Source: Gnetum montanum (taxonomy: Eukaryota; Streptophyta; Gnetopsida; Gnetales; Gnetaceae). From it: 64,000 nt of DNA. The stretch spans positions 1,604,273 to 1,668,272 of the forward strand of contig MNCI01016273.1 in assembly GCA_015680685.1 (NCBI GenBank), written 5' to 3'. Positions within the stretch are counted from its first letter, which is position 1. Every line of letters starts with the position of its first letter. Below are positions 22,510-33,918 of the stretch, piece by piece. A model generated the notes under the pieces. It was given only the letters and a program-made list of their open reading frames with translations. It was not told the DNA's origin and did no database searches. Both the position numbers and the translations under genes were made by a program.

Positions 22510-23369
22510 GCTCAATTCTCATAAGCTAATAGGTTCCCACATTACTTAAATGCTCAGCAGTCATCTTGGTAAGAAGATCCGTGTTCCATGCTTAAACTTA
22601 ACCAAAGTTTAACCTCTTTTCCAGTAACTGTGCATATGCCCAACCACAAAAGGAATACGAATTAAAGCAACAACGCTCCTGAACTGCACCTAATAATATA
22701 AACTAAATCTGATAATGAACTTTCGGCAATGAGTAGTATTTATGCGTTAAAAGATAAGGGAAAGCAGTTGCGTCAGAGATACGACTAGATGTATGAGTAT
22801 GTAGACAATTGGGATGATTCTGCCTCAAAATTCTGTTGTGAGACCCGCAACGATGGAAGAATGATTTCATTGACTGACATCATTAACACCGTGGGATGCA
22901 ATGACCGACATCATTGAGAACGTGTGATGCATAATTAGATTCATGGTTTAAATGATTAACAATTAGGGTTTGGGAGACTTTGTTTTTAAATTTTTTTTTT
23001 CTAGATGGTCATACTGCGACTGGCTGCATGCACGTTGTTGCAAGACAATCTTTCCTAGATGTACTGCACTCCTACCGGGTTGGTGGATTTGGTGGTAGAA
23101 AAACAAAAATGGAAATGATACTTTAATCACTCGTTTTGATGCTTCCATCTATATGAGTTTTGAAATGAAACGAAGCCTTATTATGTTAGAAGACTTGAAA
23201 AGATATTATATTTTCATTAAAAAATGATAGACTTTACAAATTGATCAAGCATTAATGGGGTATGAAAAATAAAAAAATAAAATATACTGACCTTTTACAT
23301 TTTCATGTAAAAAAATAAGGATAGACTCTATAAGTTAACCATGTACCAATAGAAACATCAAAAACAAAT
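22510..23369. other. Upstream flank of GH3 without recognised genes
   Basis: Low-copy DNA with no supported coding region. A weak direct repeat (GATAGACTTTACAAATTGATC near 23227 and GATAGACTCTATAAGTTAACC near 23322) lies just before the copia LTR. Confidence 0.45.
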
Positions 23370-23540
23370 TGAACACAGAAGGAGAGAATAAAAGATTGAA
23401 AAAATTAATTTTCTCAATCTCTCATTCATCTTGAATCAAGAATTACAACAATTTATAGAAAAAAATTACAATAGAAAATCTATTAAATAAGGAACAAGAA
23501 ATCTAGAAAATAACTCATAGAAATTGATTTATAGGAGGAT
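23370..23540 (-). repeat. Partial 3' LTR of the copia element
   Basis: TGAACACAGAAGGAGAGAAT... matches 43486-43660 for about 170 bp (shared TCTCATTCATCTTGAATCAA and AAATAAGGAACAAGAAATCT), then stops. The remaining U3 is lost. Confidence 0.8.
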
Positions 23541-23549
23541 CTTTCTTTA

Positions 23550-24044
23550 AAAGTCTTCTGTTTCCAATTTCATTCTAATGGAGTCCCTGTTGTTCCCAAA
23601 AAATACTTTAATGGACCAAAATCTTTGACTCTAAACTCTACTTGGAGCTTCCTTTAAAGATCTTCAATCTCATTATCATCATCTTTTGTAATCACTATAT
23701 CATTGACATAAATAATAAGGATTGATCTTTTACCATGCTTCCCTTCTTTAACAAATAAAGTATGATTAGCTTGTCCTTGCTCATATCCAAGTTGCTTCAT
23801 CACATTACTAAATTGGGTAAACCAGGCTTGGAGAGATTATTTGAGTCCATAGAGTAACTTTTTTAATCTACATGCTTTACCTATACCTTCTTAAGATTCA
23901 AAACTAGGTGGTATCCTCATCTAAACTTCTTCTTTCAATGTACCATTTAGGAAGGCCTTTTGATGTCAAGTTGATGTACCTCCTAATTAGATTTGTAGCT
24001 AAAGATAATAAAATCCTAGTAGAATTGAGTTTTTCCATAGGAGT
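23550..24044 (-). pseudogene. Copia reverse transcriptase, second part
   Basis: The minus strand reads the middle and end of a Ty1/copia polymerase. ILLSLATN lies just after the F junction, followed by a broken LTSKGLPKW segment (family form: DVKNAFLNG), then the catalytic region as YVNDIVITKDD, where the second Asp-motif residue has become Asn (family YVDD). VKDFGPLKYFLG follows. Coding similarity ends near 23560 without the RNase H domain. It continues directly from 40333-40745 on the other side of F. Confidence 0.82.
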
Positions 24045-25682
24045 TGATGAGAGGCGAGGTACCCCTACGTCCAACCATATGAATCACTAAGATGTTCACA
24101 TGTGATTCAGTTGAATTTTGTGGACCTATAGTTCTCCAATGCACTAGTTCCTCTAGGAAGTGAAATGAGCGTTGAGAATGTTCATTGTCTTCCCAACTAC
24201 ACTTGTGAAGCTCAAGGGTATGGTTTAAGTGCAATTGAATTACATGATTTTTATCATTTTTATATTTTATAAGTTCAATTGCCTACAACAAGAATGAAAG
24301 GTAGAGTGATTTAAGATCTAATTCATTTACTGCCTAGCTAGCCTAACACAAGTACTCGTTTGATGAGTGGTGAGGTACCCCTACACTCAACCATACGAAT
24401 ACGAGTGTTACACGCACAATCTAGTCGAACTCCACAAAATAAGTACCTACACGCCTTATGGAACACTTAAGGTTAATCATTCGTTGTCTTCCCAGACTTA
24501 CTTGTATTTGTCACAGTTGTATGGTTAAGTAAGTCTGAGGTATATGATTTTTATGTCTTTTCTGTTTTATCTCCTATGTTGACGAGGTGAAGGGTGAAGA
24601 GACTAATTGACTAACTTTAACTAACTAACTAAGCCTTAATTAACCTAGCATCAATATCCATTCCCACTTACCGTTCACACCCTGAACCAATGCAACCTTG
24701 GTTACCAAATGCTAGTCATTGCTGGGATCACCAAGCGTAACGCACGTGCTCGAAGTGGTCATACTGTGCACTTAACTACGGGAGAAGGGTTGAGAAAGAT
24801 TTAATGAACTAATAAAGCATTGAAATGATAAACAATAAATAACATTAATTAAAATCCTATTTAGCCTATTTCATGAACTGCAAGGTTTATCCAAGAAGTT
24901 CGTCTTTATTTCCTTACACAAACTTGTGTTCAGGTACAATATTTGCTTGAATAAAGATCCGTTCACTTTGGAGCTCCTACTGCGGGCACATGGAAAATAT
25001 TCTATCTCTAGAGAGGTAAAACTGCCAAAGTTTCACTACGGTCTAGGCCTAGAATTAGAAACAAGGGAGAGCCACCTCCTATTTATAGACTTGGTGGTGC
25101 ACCGCGATATTGCATCCCATCACTGTTCCACTTTCTTGAACACATCCTGAACACATATAGCATTGTTGGGCTGCCAAACATTAAGTGTTGATGGGTTATC
25201 AAGCAATATATGTATGCTTAAAGTGATCATGCTTGTGTTCATTAATAACTGGAAATTAATTACTTAATTTAAATGCATTAAAGTAAATTGCATGAAAGTA
25301 AAGTGCATTAAAAGAAATATTAATCTATTCTCAATGCTGCAATGAGTGTTAAAAGAGTTCATTTTTATTCTCATCACACTGCTATACTCAAGTACATTAG
25401 TGTTCGTACAAAGATCCGTATACACTTAGACTCTTGCTGTGGGCACTTAGAAAATATTCTAACTCTAAAGAAAACAAACTACAAGAGCTTCACTAACTAT
25501 GACAAAAATTGATGAAAAACTGACTAGAAATCATAAGCACAAGTGCTATATTTATAGGCCAATGTATACCCCATGATATTGAAAATCTAACACCACATCC
25601 TAGGCTTTGATATCGAATACTCGATGTCAAGGCTCTGATGCCAAGTACCGGATATTAGAGCATATAAAAACATGATTCATCA
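24045..25682 (-). repeat. 3' LTR of element F, interrupted by a solo LTR
   Basis: Starts TGATGAGAGG and ends GATTCATCA, followed by the purine tract (minus-strand CATGGAGATA). Removing the solo LTR at 24361-25122 leaves about 870 bp, collinear with 39477-40332. U3 has GATATCG/CGATGTCAAGG/GGATATTAG micro-repeats (25575-25660). Confidence 0.88.
24361..25122 (-). repeat. Solo LTR of the A subfamily nested in F's LTR
   Basis: Starts TGATGAGTGG, ends TGCATCCCATCA, and matches A's LTR over its length, including the stem-loop around AATAAAG. The flanking 5-mers are TCGTT and CTGTT, a decayed duplication. The empty site survives in F's other LTR at about 39786-39800 (AGTACCCATCCCAC), confirming insertion after F arrived. 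Confidence 0.88.
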
Positions 25683-27760
25683 TATCTCCATGACTAAATG
25701 AAATCTCATCCTTCAGTGTAGAAGAGGAGAAATAAGTTCCTTACAAAATATTGAAAAGATATGGGATTATTAACTGATATACAAACTAACTCAGATGGAA
25801 CAAACAAACTTTGAGTGCCCAAGTTTATAGAGTTATAATATTTACAAAATTGGGTGTTCATGATAAGAGAAGTGAATACCTTGGATAAAACTGATATCCA
25901 ATGCTTCTTGGTAGTTGAAGAGTGAGAGAGAAGATCCAATGATCATGAATAGACCTCATCGTGTGGTCTTCTTGCATCATCCTTGGTGAAGATAGTCCTA
26001 CTTCTTTTTCATGCTTCCCACTACAATAATAACAGAATTGTGAATTAGTATGCAATATGTAACACATAACTATTAAATGCCTTGTCTCATCAATGGTTAC
26101 ACTCAACTAGGTTGTGATTGTGGTAGATTGATTCTTGTAGGAGTGTTAGTGGAAGGTTGACAAATAGGGTAAAATAGATAAGTGGTGCATTAAATTTGAA
26201 AAAATTGGACATAAGAAAATATTTGAAGAGGGTGTAAGAATTCACAACAATAAAAAGAAAAGTTTACTTGAAAATGTTGTCAAGATGTGCACAATTGGAT
26301 GTCATTGATGAGGTAAACAAAAGGATTTAATTGTAAGAGTGTTTAAGGGTAAAGAACTTAACGAACCCAACCAAAAGATATGCAAGTGGATCCTCCCCAA
26401 AGTAGGAATAGGCCTTTTATGCCCTTGCATAACTTCAAACCAAAGAGTCCGTGGGCTCTATGGATGATTAAATATTACAGAAGATTAAGTACAAAAACCT
26501 GGAATAAACTACCTAAGAATTCTAACACATCAAACTAGGACATTGAACAAGAACATGAAACCAGTAGTGAGGTGAAACATGGAAAGCATAGATGCATGAG
26601 AGAGAGTGAAATGAAGTTGTTGATTAAGGTCACATGAAGTCCCTTGTGGATTTTATGGTTAAATAACTTAATAAGATTCATCATTAGTCTAAACCAAATC
26701 CAACATTATTTAGTGACTTTGCATCACCATTTTAATACAAGTCCATCCCCCTAAGACACAAGAGTGCTTCCACAGAACAACCATTCCTTATTAAAGAAGA
26801 AAAGAGAAGTAGGAAGTGAGGAATGGCCTTAGTTAGAGGGGATTTCAAGTATGGGTAACATATCTTTCTAGTCCCATAACTAGTGCTTTTAGGCCATTTA
26901 TTTTGTCAAAGGGGTGTGCTTTGAATTCCCATTGTTTTTTTTTTAATGGGAACCACACCATGCAAAGATGTATGCATTTATTTTGTCTAAGGATTCTGCT
27001 TTGAATTCCCATCATTTTCTATGAGAACCACACCATGCAAAGACTTATTCAACTTCATTTTATTAGTCAACATGGAATGGTAAGAAATCCATGAAAACAC
27101 ACATGCACCTAGATAAATAAAAAGGCACAAAGAATACCGAATCTCCTTGAAGTCACATCTTGTTCAAACCTTTGAATCCTTTCTAATTCTAAAAAGTATC
27201 AAAGTCACAAATTTGTTAAAGTTTTGTTAATGAAAAGAACTACATGTTTCCAAAACTAGGAAAACCATAGAGTTTGTAGATGGGTGGATGGTATGGACTC
27301 ATTGCTTGTTACATGAAAAAGAAACCATGTCCTAATCATCTATAATGAAATTCAAAGCTAGAATCTAGACACCAACATTCAAATAACAAAATAGTACATA
27401 CCACCATCAATCAACGCATTACCATTGTACTTGGCACTTATTAACAAAAGGTTAGAAAATCACATCAAAATAAAATAAAATAAAATATGAAAGAAAGTGT
27501 AAAATGTTTAAGAAATAGCAAATGTACTAACGATGGTGTAAAACAAAAAATGTATGAAACAAAAAGTTGAAAAATTGAGGAGCTACTTATATGATTAGCA
27601 TAGGTGGCCATCTCCTCCATGATTAAGTTAAAAGGAGGAGATCTAAAATATTGAGTGTGGTTGTCCATCTGATGAGGTGTTTGTTGTATTAACTAGCTTA
27701 TGCTCATGAAAAGTTTGATTTGTTGGATGTTGACTAGCTATTTCTTGTTTAGGTTCTTAG
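25683..27760 (-). other. Non-coding 3' region of element F
   Basis: No supported long frame. 26880-27035 holds a tandem repeat of a unit ending in CCACACCATGCAAAG (also once in A near 2180 and in D near 50465). 27590-27660 is a GGGAGATGGCCACC block (minus strand) shared with A. These blocks may be conserved cis elements of the lineage. Confidence 0.6.
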
Positions 27761-28278
27761 GTTTGTAGATCATCATGGCCCCAGAAGGAAAAGTTTCTTA
27801 AATGATGTAAGGTCCTTCCTTTAATGTTTGGAACTTGGTGCATTGAGGTATGTGTGTGGGGTTCTAGTAAAAAACCTTATTTCTTGGTTGAAATTTAACT
27901 TTTCTAATTTTATGGTCATGGCACTTTTGGTTGTAGGCTTTGTGCAACTCATTAGATGCTAGGGCCACCAATCGATCTTTGTCTAGTAGGTTGAGATTTA
28001 TTAGTCTTTCTTTTTCTGCTAGACTCAAGTTAAGGTCAAGGTCATAGGTTGTTAAAAGTGTATGGAGCACAGATTGAATAGAAAGTGTTGGTAATTTTTC
28101 ATACACAAGCTCATAGGGAGAATAGCCTATAGGAAGTTTCCATGTTGAGTGGTAGGCCTAAAGGGCATCATTGATTTTTGTACTCTAGTCTTTCCTATAT
28201 TTATTAATAATTCTTGTTAAAATCCTTATGATTTTCCTATTGGTAACCTTATCTTGACCATTGGCTTGGGGGTGGTAG
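27761..28278 (-). pseudogene. Gypsy integrase C-terminal part, element F
   Basis: Minus strand, continuing from 33919 after element G: HPQANGQ at the G junction, then KINDALWAYHSTWK-like and GYSPYELVYEKLP (the family's GxSPYxLVYGK). The longest open piece (27864-28106, 80 residues) covers the region with LHKAYNQKCHDHKIRK and KFQPRNKV, the usual end of the catalytic core and start of the C-terminal domain. A basic tail follows, broken by stops. Confidence 0.83.
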
Positions 28279-28873
28279 TGTAACATCATGTCCCTAGATG
28301 TCATGGCAAACATCAAATATACGATATATTAGACATTATGCATATGAAGAAAATATTCCAAATGCAAAATATAAGTAATATTTAGCATTATGTATAAAGA
28401 AAATAATAGGAAAAAAATAAAAGAATGCTTTATTAATATGGAAGAGTGTATCTGGATCCTTCTCTGAGAGTGTTTCTTGGGGTTTTCTTCCTTTAGCATC
28501 TATCACTTAGAGGCAATCTAACACTACCACCACAGTTAGGCCTATAACCTAGCCAGAAGGATGGGCTAGTCCTCTTCCTATCCTGCTTCACCTAGCTTCT
28601 TGTGACTTGCCTATACTAGCTCTGCCACCCCCATGACTTACCTGTACTGGCTTTGCCATTCCCATGTTGGCACAACCTCTAACCCTAGGTATAAATGCCT
28701 TAGGTTAAATCCCCAAAGGTTCCTCAAGAGACACGTCCGGTATTACAACATGCCCTTTCGGGTCTTAATCACAACTACCCTTTTTGGGTCTTGTTAAGAT
28801 AACAATAACACTTGTTATGAAAAGACATCACCTTCATTAGGAAACCACATCATTTGGGAATGGAGATGTGACA
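28279..28873 (-). repeat. 3' LTR of element G
   Basis: Begins TGTAACATCATG and ends GATGTGACA; collinear with 33312-33918, including ATTAGACATTATGCAT, TGGAAGAGTGTATCTGGATC and the cytosine-rich CCTCTAACCC segment. Confidence 0.93.
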
Positions 28874-28874
28874 A

Positions 28875-28886
28875 TCTACCCCCCTT
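28875..28886 (-). other. Polypurine tract of element G
   Basis: Minus-strand AAGGGGGGTAGA, two bases from the 3' LTR. An identical 12-mer recurs at 30738-30749, upstream of the captured nuclease sequence. Confidence 0.8.
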
Positions 28887-29329
28887 AGGTTTCGTTCATC
28901 CTCAAACAAATCCACATTTTCTATCTTTTTTGTAGCTCTAATGCTTTCTTTCACAATCTTGTGCTCCAATAATTTGATTTCTCCTTTGAACTTAAATTTT
29001 TCTCTTGCTTATTCTACAAATAAGATGTATGTGAGAAAGATATATGAAAAATTAAATATTACTTTCTTGATACTTACTTCATTTTCCAAGATAATGATAA
29101 GAAGTGAACTAAATATCTACCAACTACCAATCACCAGTTCTAACCAGGGTCACACAATCTGCAACTCATATCTGGTTATCCAAGTGAAGGTAGGGCAAAT
29201 TCTTTATTCCCAACTTGCATTTCCTTAGATATTTTATTAATCTAATTGAAATATAAATTAAACAATGAATAAAATAATAAGATCATCAAATAAAAGTAAG
29301 AGTGAGATACTTTTTTATCTTGGTCAACC

Positions 29330-30500
29330 TTATGAATTGATGGAAGTAACTGTAATTCTAGCATAAGTGGTATATGATCATATTGTCTTGTTTATGATGG
29401 CAAGGCTTGATCTTGATTCTTCTCAACTTCTTCTTTAGAAATCAACTCTAGTAACTTTGTAACTTTAAAGAAGTGGGTATAATACCAAATATAATCCAAA
29501 GTCTCAATGAAGAATGTTGTTGATCCATCATCATTAATTATTGCAGAATAATTTGTAAACTATGGTTCTTGATGAGTGCTATCCATCAACATTATCTGTT
29601 CTTGAATTCTAGAATCTGATTTATCTACTGAAGATTCAAAATAAGCAGAATATGCACTAGTGGAATTGCATGCTGAATTGATGGAAACATCTTCTTCAAG
29701 TCAAGTTCATCTTCCAAAAATTCCTTTACATATCCATATTTTAGAAATTGATAAACACTACCTCCAAATTTGGCATTGAAGTCTCGACAAAGAATAAATG
29801 GAACTAAATCAGTACAACTTAGGAATAACTTCTTCAAACTTTCTTCTATTTGCTTAATCAAGTATGCTCCTTGACAAAGTCTAACATCTGAACATGTTGG
29901 TTTGGGAATTAAATGTGTGTTAACCACATATACACATCTTCTTGATAGATGAACTTTTAGAATTATTACCAAAGCTATGTGATGTTTCCAAAATCTTGAC
30001 TATTCTTTCTTTTCCATCTCTTGAAGTTCTGGAATTTCAAAAATCAATTTTCCTAAACTCCATTCAAATCTTTGTACAAATTCAAACTTGGTTTCTTTAT
30101 AAAAGATTGCACAACCATCCATGTTGTAATTCCTACAATATGCTAATCTATACGGCTCAAAAGAAGAACTTCCATAAGAACCTTTTTTCTTATAAAAACC
30201 TCAGTATCCCATCTTTTCCAAATCTAGTTGAAATTGATATAGAAATTCCCATGGTAAGACTTCTTGTAAGCATAAGACATCAGCATCCCAATCTTTTAAT
30301 TTTGCTAAGATACATGGGTATCGATATTCATGCCAATCCAAGGCCCATGATGGACATAGTAGATATTGTTTCTCACTCACTAGAGATTTTGCAAGTACAT
30401 TATATATTGCAACTTTCATTCCTATTATTGGATTTTTGTCTAGACCATTTCTCTTCATGAGTATCATACTCCTTGTTGAAACAATATTTTGAGTCTCCAT
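29330..30500 (-). pseudogene. CCR4-like deadenylase (EEP nuclease) retrocopy inside element G
   Basis: Minus strand, uninterrupted by introns but with several stops. Order of motifs: YNVLAKSL (family YNILSD), CPSWALDW, ADVLCLQEV (metal-binding Glu kept), MDGCAIFYK, HIALVIIL, VVNTHL, ILCRDFNAKF (family CGDFN, the Gly now Arg), then after stops EPxFTNY, IETLDYIWY (family IGTLDYIFY), LLELISKEE and a decayed C-terminal SDHI region. This is the CCR4a/b-type endonuclease/exonuclease/phosphatase fold, which shortens mRNA poly(A) tails in the cytoplasmic CCR4-NOT complex. The N-terminal leucine-rich repeat part is absent. The longest open pieces are 30201-30500 and 29625-29972. Lack of introns suggests capture from mRNA; the stops make it non-functional. 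Confidence 0.85.
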
Positions 30501-30509
30501 GTTATTTTG

Positions 30510-30749
30510 CCCTATGTTTTGATTACAAGATGGATTAATATACCCATTTCTTGACGGTTGAAGATTGTTCTATTTCTTAAACTAATTCTCCAACTACTAC
30601 ATCAACTATTCATTAACTAATACATCAGCCAATAATCAACTACGTCAACTGAATAACTAAATTATCTAATTTTAGTAATATATAATTACATTACTTGATT
30701 TTCAGTAATATTCAACTATATTATTTTCTATAACCTTTCTACCCCCCTT
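30510..30749 (-). other. Segment between the duplicated purine tract and the captured gene
   Basis: AT-rich stretch with repeated GTAGTTG/GTTGACG-type words, starting at the second copy of AAGGGGGGTAGA. It may be the stub of a foreign LTR or 3' end. No matching second copy exists in the window, so its identity is uncertain. Confidence 0.4.
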
Positions 30750-31439
30750 GAGAACACTGACTATGGTAGTGTAACTAATGACATGCCATAGTGAACTTAA
30801 GACTATTTGCAAGGGTTATGCATTAAATCTTAAAATTTAAAATATTGAATTTATAACACCATTGAATTATAGGATGCCTGAATGATAAATCTGATCTCAC
30901 CATTGAGTTCAAAAGGGTGAAAAATGTTAGAAATAACAATTCATATGCTGAAAATGGACATCATATGCTCAAGTTGTGTGAAAATTAAACTTTTAATGAT
31001 CTCAAGGCACTATATCGGGCAATGAGTAAAACTTAATTTTTGGGATTCCTTGGTATAGATTTGACTTCACAATTGTGTTCAGAAAGTTAAAAAATATAGG
31101 AAACGAGTCTTCATTTGCTAAAAAAGACTTCTGAGATCAAAAGTTATGGCTTCTAGAGTCTAAGATATTTAGCATGAAAACCAAGACTTCTCGAGAGGCC
31201 ACCCATCCCAGTTCTACTCCAAAGCTAATGTGCTTAATTGTGGAATTTTTATCGGAGTTGTTACCACGGTGTAAAATTTTAATTTTAAAAATTATTTTTA
31301 TAAGTTCCTAATTTAAACTAATACTTTAATAATGAAAATTTGAATCTACCATTAATTAATTAACAGGAGTTTCAAATTTTTCTGTCAGTTGATGAACAAT
31401 TGAAAATTTTTTCATCATATAATATGATAGAGAATTTGT

Positions 31440-32110
31440 GCTAGAGGCAGTGATGACCGACGTGGGAGGTAATGATGAGCAACTTAGATGGCAGTGATAT
31501 GCCGCACGGGAGGTAAGTGGTGTAGATGACACTGATGGCAAAGTGAAAGGTGGTGATGTATGGAGTAGAAGGCGGTGAGGGTTTGGTGTCAGCGTTATAG
31601 CCAGGTGAGGCAAGCGACTGTGGCATTGGTATGGCATTTGTATGGATGAGGGCTTGTGCAAGGATGAACATGACTCATGGGTGGGTCTGCACAGCGTGTA
31701 CAGGGGCAAACATGGCCCTTGTTAAGGTCTGTGCACATTGCGCTACAATCGGCAAAGAACAATCAGGCACTGCACAGGGTTGCATAGGTGATCAGGTTGC
31801 ATGGTGCAGGGCGGTAAGGCATGGATGGCAGAGGCGCCGACGGCAACAAAGGCGGGAGTGGTGAGCCGTGGAAAAGGCACATGGACGGCGGTAGAGGCAC
31901 ACGGGCAGCGGCAGCAAAAGCATGCGACGCGGTTGCCCTTTGGGGCCAAGGGCCAGCCCTCTACAGCGCAGCCTTGCTGCAACCTGCAAGCTGGCCGCAA
32001 GCCTAGCCGCAGCTGGCTGGGATTGACCGTGGCCGGCCAAGGCTGGCCGCAGGTTTGGCCATGGCCTAGCTGTGGTCTGCCAGCGGTTTGGCCATGGCTG
32101 GCCGCAAGCA
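31440..32110. other. GC-rich island inside element G
   Basis: A sharp compositional change from AT-rich DNA to G+C-rich sequence. Its right half (31980-32105) is built from degenerate CTGGCCGCAAG/TTTGGCCATGG repeats. Overlapping open frames on both strands are a side effect of GC richness; no domain is recognisable. Confidence 0.65.
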
Positions 32111-32171
32111 CACCCAAAATGTTTTTTAATATATAATTATATTATATATAGATAATTTTTAAAAAACTCTT

Positions 32172-32198
32172 TATATATATATATATATATATATATAT
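32172..32198. repeat. (TA)n microsatellite
   Basis: A continuous TA dinucleotide run of about 27 bp. Confidence 0.9.
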
Positions 32199-32221
32199 GA
32201 ATAAAAGGTATTTATGACTAT

Positions 32222-32460
32222 GGAGGGCCTGGGTTTGAACCCCCGACTTCTCAATCATTTTTCTTTTTACAAATAATAATATATTTTTTATAATAATAAT
32301 AATTATTACTTTTTAATTATTTTTAAATGGATTTTTTTTAACGTTGGAAGGGTTAGGGTTTGAACCCACGACCTCCTAGTTACAATTTCTTTTAATTCTA
32401 CATATATATATTTGTTAAAGTAGGGGGTTGGGGTTTGAACCTACAACCTTCTACTTAAAA
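32222..32460 (+). repeat. Three spaced copies of a GGGTTTGAACCC-type block
   Basis: Near 32232, 32356 and 32430 a block of the form GGTTNGGGTTTGAACC...CGACCTTCTA recurs, separated by A/T-rich runs. The core resembles the tRNA T-arm/box B (GGTTCGAANCC) with C changed to T. No box A or cloverleaf accompanies it. Confidence 0.55.
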
Positions 32461-33297
32461 AGTTTTTTTTTTTTTTTACTTTTTATTATTATTTTATTAC
32501 CTTCATGGTTGACGTGGTGGTTCGGCCAATGATAGGGTAAGGGTTTGGTGTGGGTAAATGATAATTCCAGGTTGATTTTTGATCTTAAAATTTTGATAAT
32601 AAATTTTTTTGTTCAATAATAAATTAATAAATTAACAATTTAATATTATTTTAATGCATACATAATGAAAAACTTTAAACGTCAATATCCTCCAAATCAT
32701 AAATCCGGTTGAGATGAAATTTGTACCATTGGAATCATCTCAACAAGAACTACGTGTTTAGACATAGTTTTAGGGTTCAAAAATGAAGTTGATTTTTTCA
32801 ACATTTAAAAGGACTAGCCTATTTTGTTGGATTGACATTTTTAGGCTACCATATGGTAACTTGGAATCTTCTAAATTACCTGGATAGTAATTTTAACAAA
32901 ACAAGATCAATTTAGGTCATGGTTACTAAATTTCTTGAAAAAAATTTAACAATAACCCTAATTGATTAATAATTATAATATTAAGATGGGTAAAAGTTAC
33001 TTGGACTGATGTATCATTATCTTACCAACATCTCTTATAATTGATGAATTTTGATAAGGTGTGATCAAATCTTCATCGGTTAATGATATCCATGAAAAAT
33101 TTTGTTGATTGTTGAGATCTAGATACTTGATCCATTATTTGTGAAGTTAATGGAAAGGTATCTTCTAACTTGTTTCACAAACACATGGTACATTTAGTGA
33201 TGATCAATAGCTTTCCATGTGTTGTGGCTTCAAGGTTTATCATCACATTCATGTTGTAGTCAACCCATGATTCTGAATGGTCCTTGGGTCATGGTTT

Positions 33298-33309
33298 GCT
33301 CTGATACCA
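33298..33309 (-). other. Primer-binding site of element G (tRNA-iMet)
   Basis: Exact TGGTATCAGAGC on the minus strand, two bases inside the 5' LTR; the standard initiator-Met tRNA primer site of many plant LTR elements. Confidence 0.92.
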
Positions 33310-33311
33310 AT

Positions 33312-33918
33312 TGAGATATCCCATCGTCGGATGTCATGGCAAACGTCAAATATATGATATATTAGACATTATGCATACGAAGAAAACATACCAAATGCAA
33401 AATATAAGTAATATTCAGCATTATGTATAAAGAAAATAATAGGAAAAATGCAGAAAATAAAATAAAAGAATGCTTTATTGATATGGAAGAGTGTATCTGG
33501 ATCCTTCTTTGAGAGTGTTTCCTGGGGTTTTCTTTCTTTAACATCTATCCCTTAAAGGCAATCCCGCACTACCACCATGGTTAGGCCTATAACCTAGCCA
33601 GAAGGGTGGGCTAGTCCCCTTCCTGTCTTACTTCACCTAGCTTCCTACGACTTGCCTATACTAGCTTCACCACCTTCATGACTTGCTTGTACTAGCTTCG
33701 CAATTCCCATGTTGGCACGACCTCTAACCCCAGATATAAATGCCTTAGGTCAAACCCCCAAAGGTTTCTCAAGAGACATGTCTATTATTATAACATGCCA
33801 TTTCAAGTCTTAATCACAACTACCCTTTTTGGGTCTTGTTAAGATAACAATAACACTTGTTATGAAAAGAAACCACCTTCATTAGGCAACTGCATCATTT
33901 GGGAATGGGGATGTGATA
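33312..33918 (-). repeat. 5' LTR of element G
   Basis: Begins TGAGATATCCC and ends GATGTGATA (the partner ends GATGTGACA). Directly followed by the duplication GGTAG. Confidence 0.92.

Larger units (their letters stand above)
28279..33918 (-). mobile_element. LTR element G (LARD-like) carrying a CCR4-type gene fragment, TSD GGTAG
   Basis: LTRs of about 600 bp (28279-28873; 33312-33918) are flanked by a perfect duplication, GGTAG (28274-28278; 33919-33923). An exact tRNA-iMet primer site (minus-strand TGGTATCAGAGC, 33309-33298) adjoins the right LTR and a purine tract (AAGGGGGGTAGA) adjoins the left, so it reads on the minus strand. The 4.4-kb interior has no gag or pol that I can recognise. 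It contains an intronless CCR4-like nuclease pseudogene (29330-30500), a second copy of the purine tract (30738-30749) and a GC-rich block. It lies in F's integrase, inside the motif TPYHPQANGQ. Confidence 0.92.

Noticed and set aside
31631-32136. Long overlapping open frames on both strands (up to 124 residues)
   Set aside because: They lie in the GC-rich, repeat-bearing block where stop codons are rare. Composition is repeat-driven and no domain is seen.
32222-32460. Possible tRNA genes at the GGTTTGAACC blocks
   Set aside because: Only box-B-like cores; no acceptor, D or anticodon arms and no box A at the right distance.
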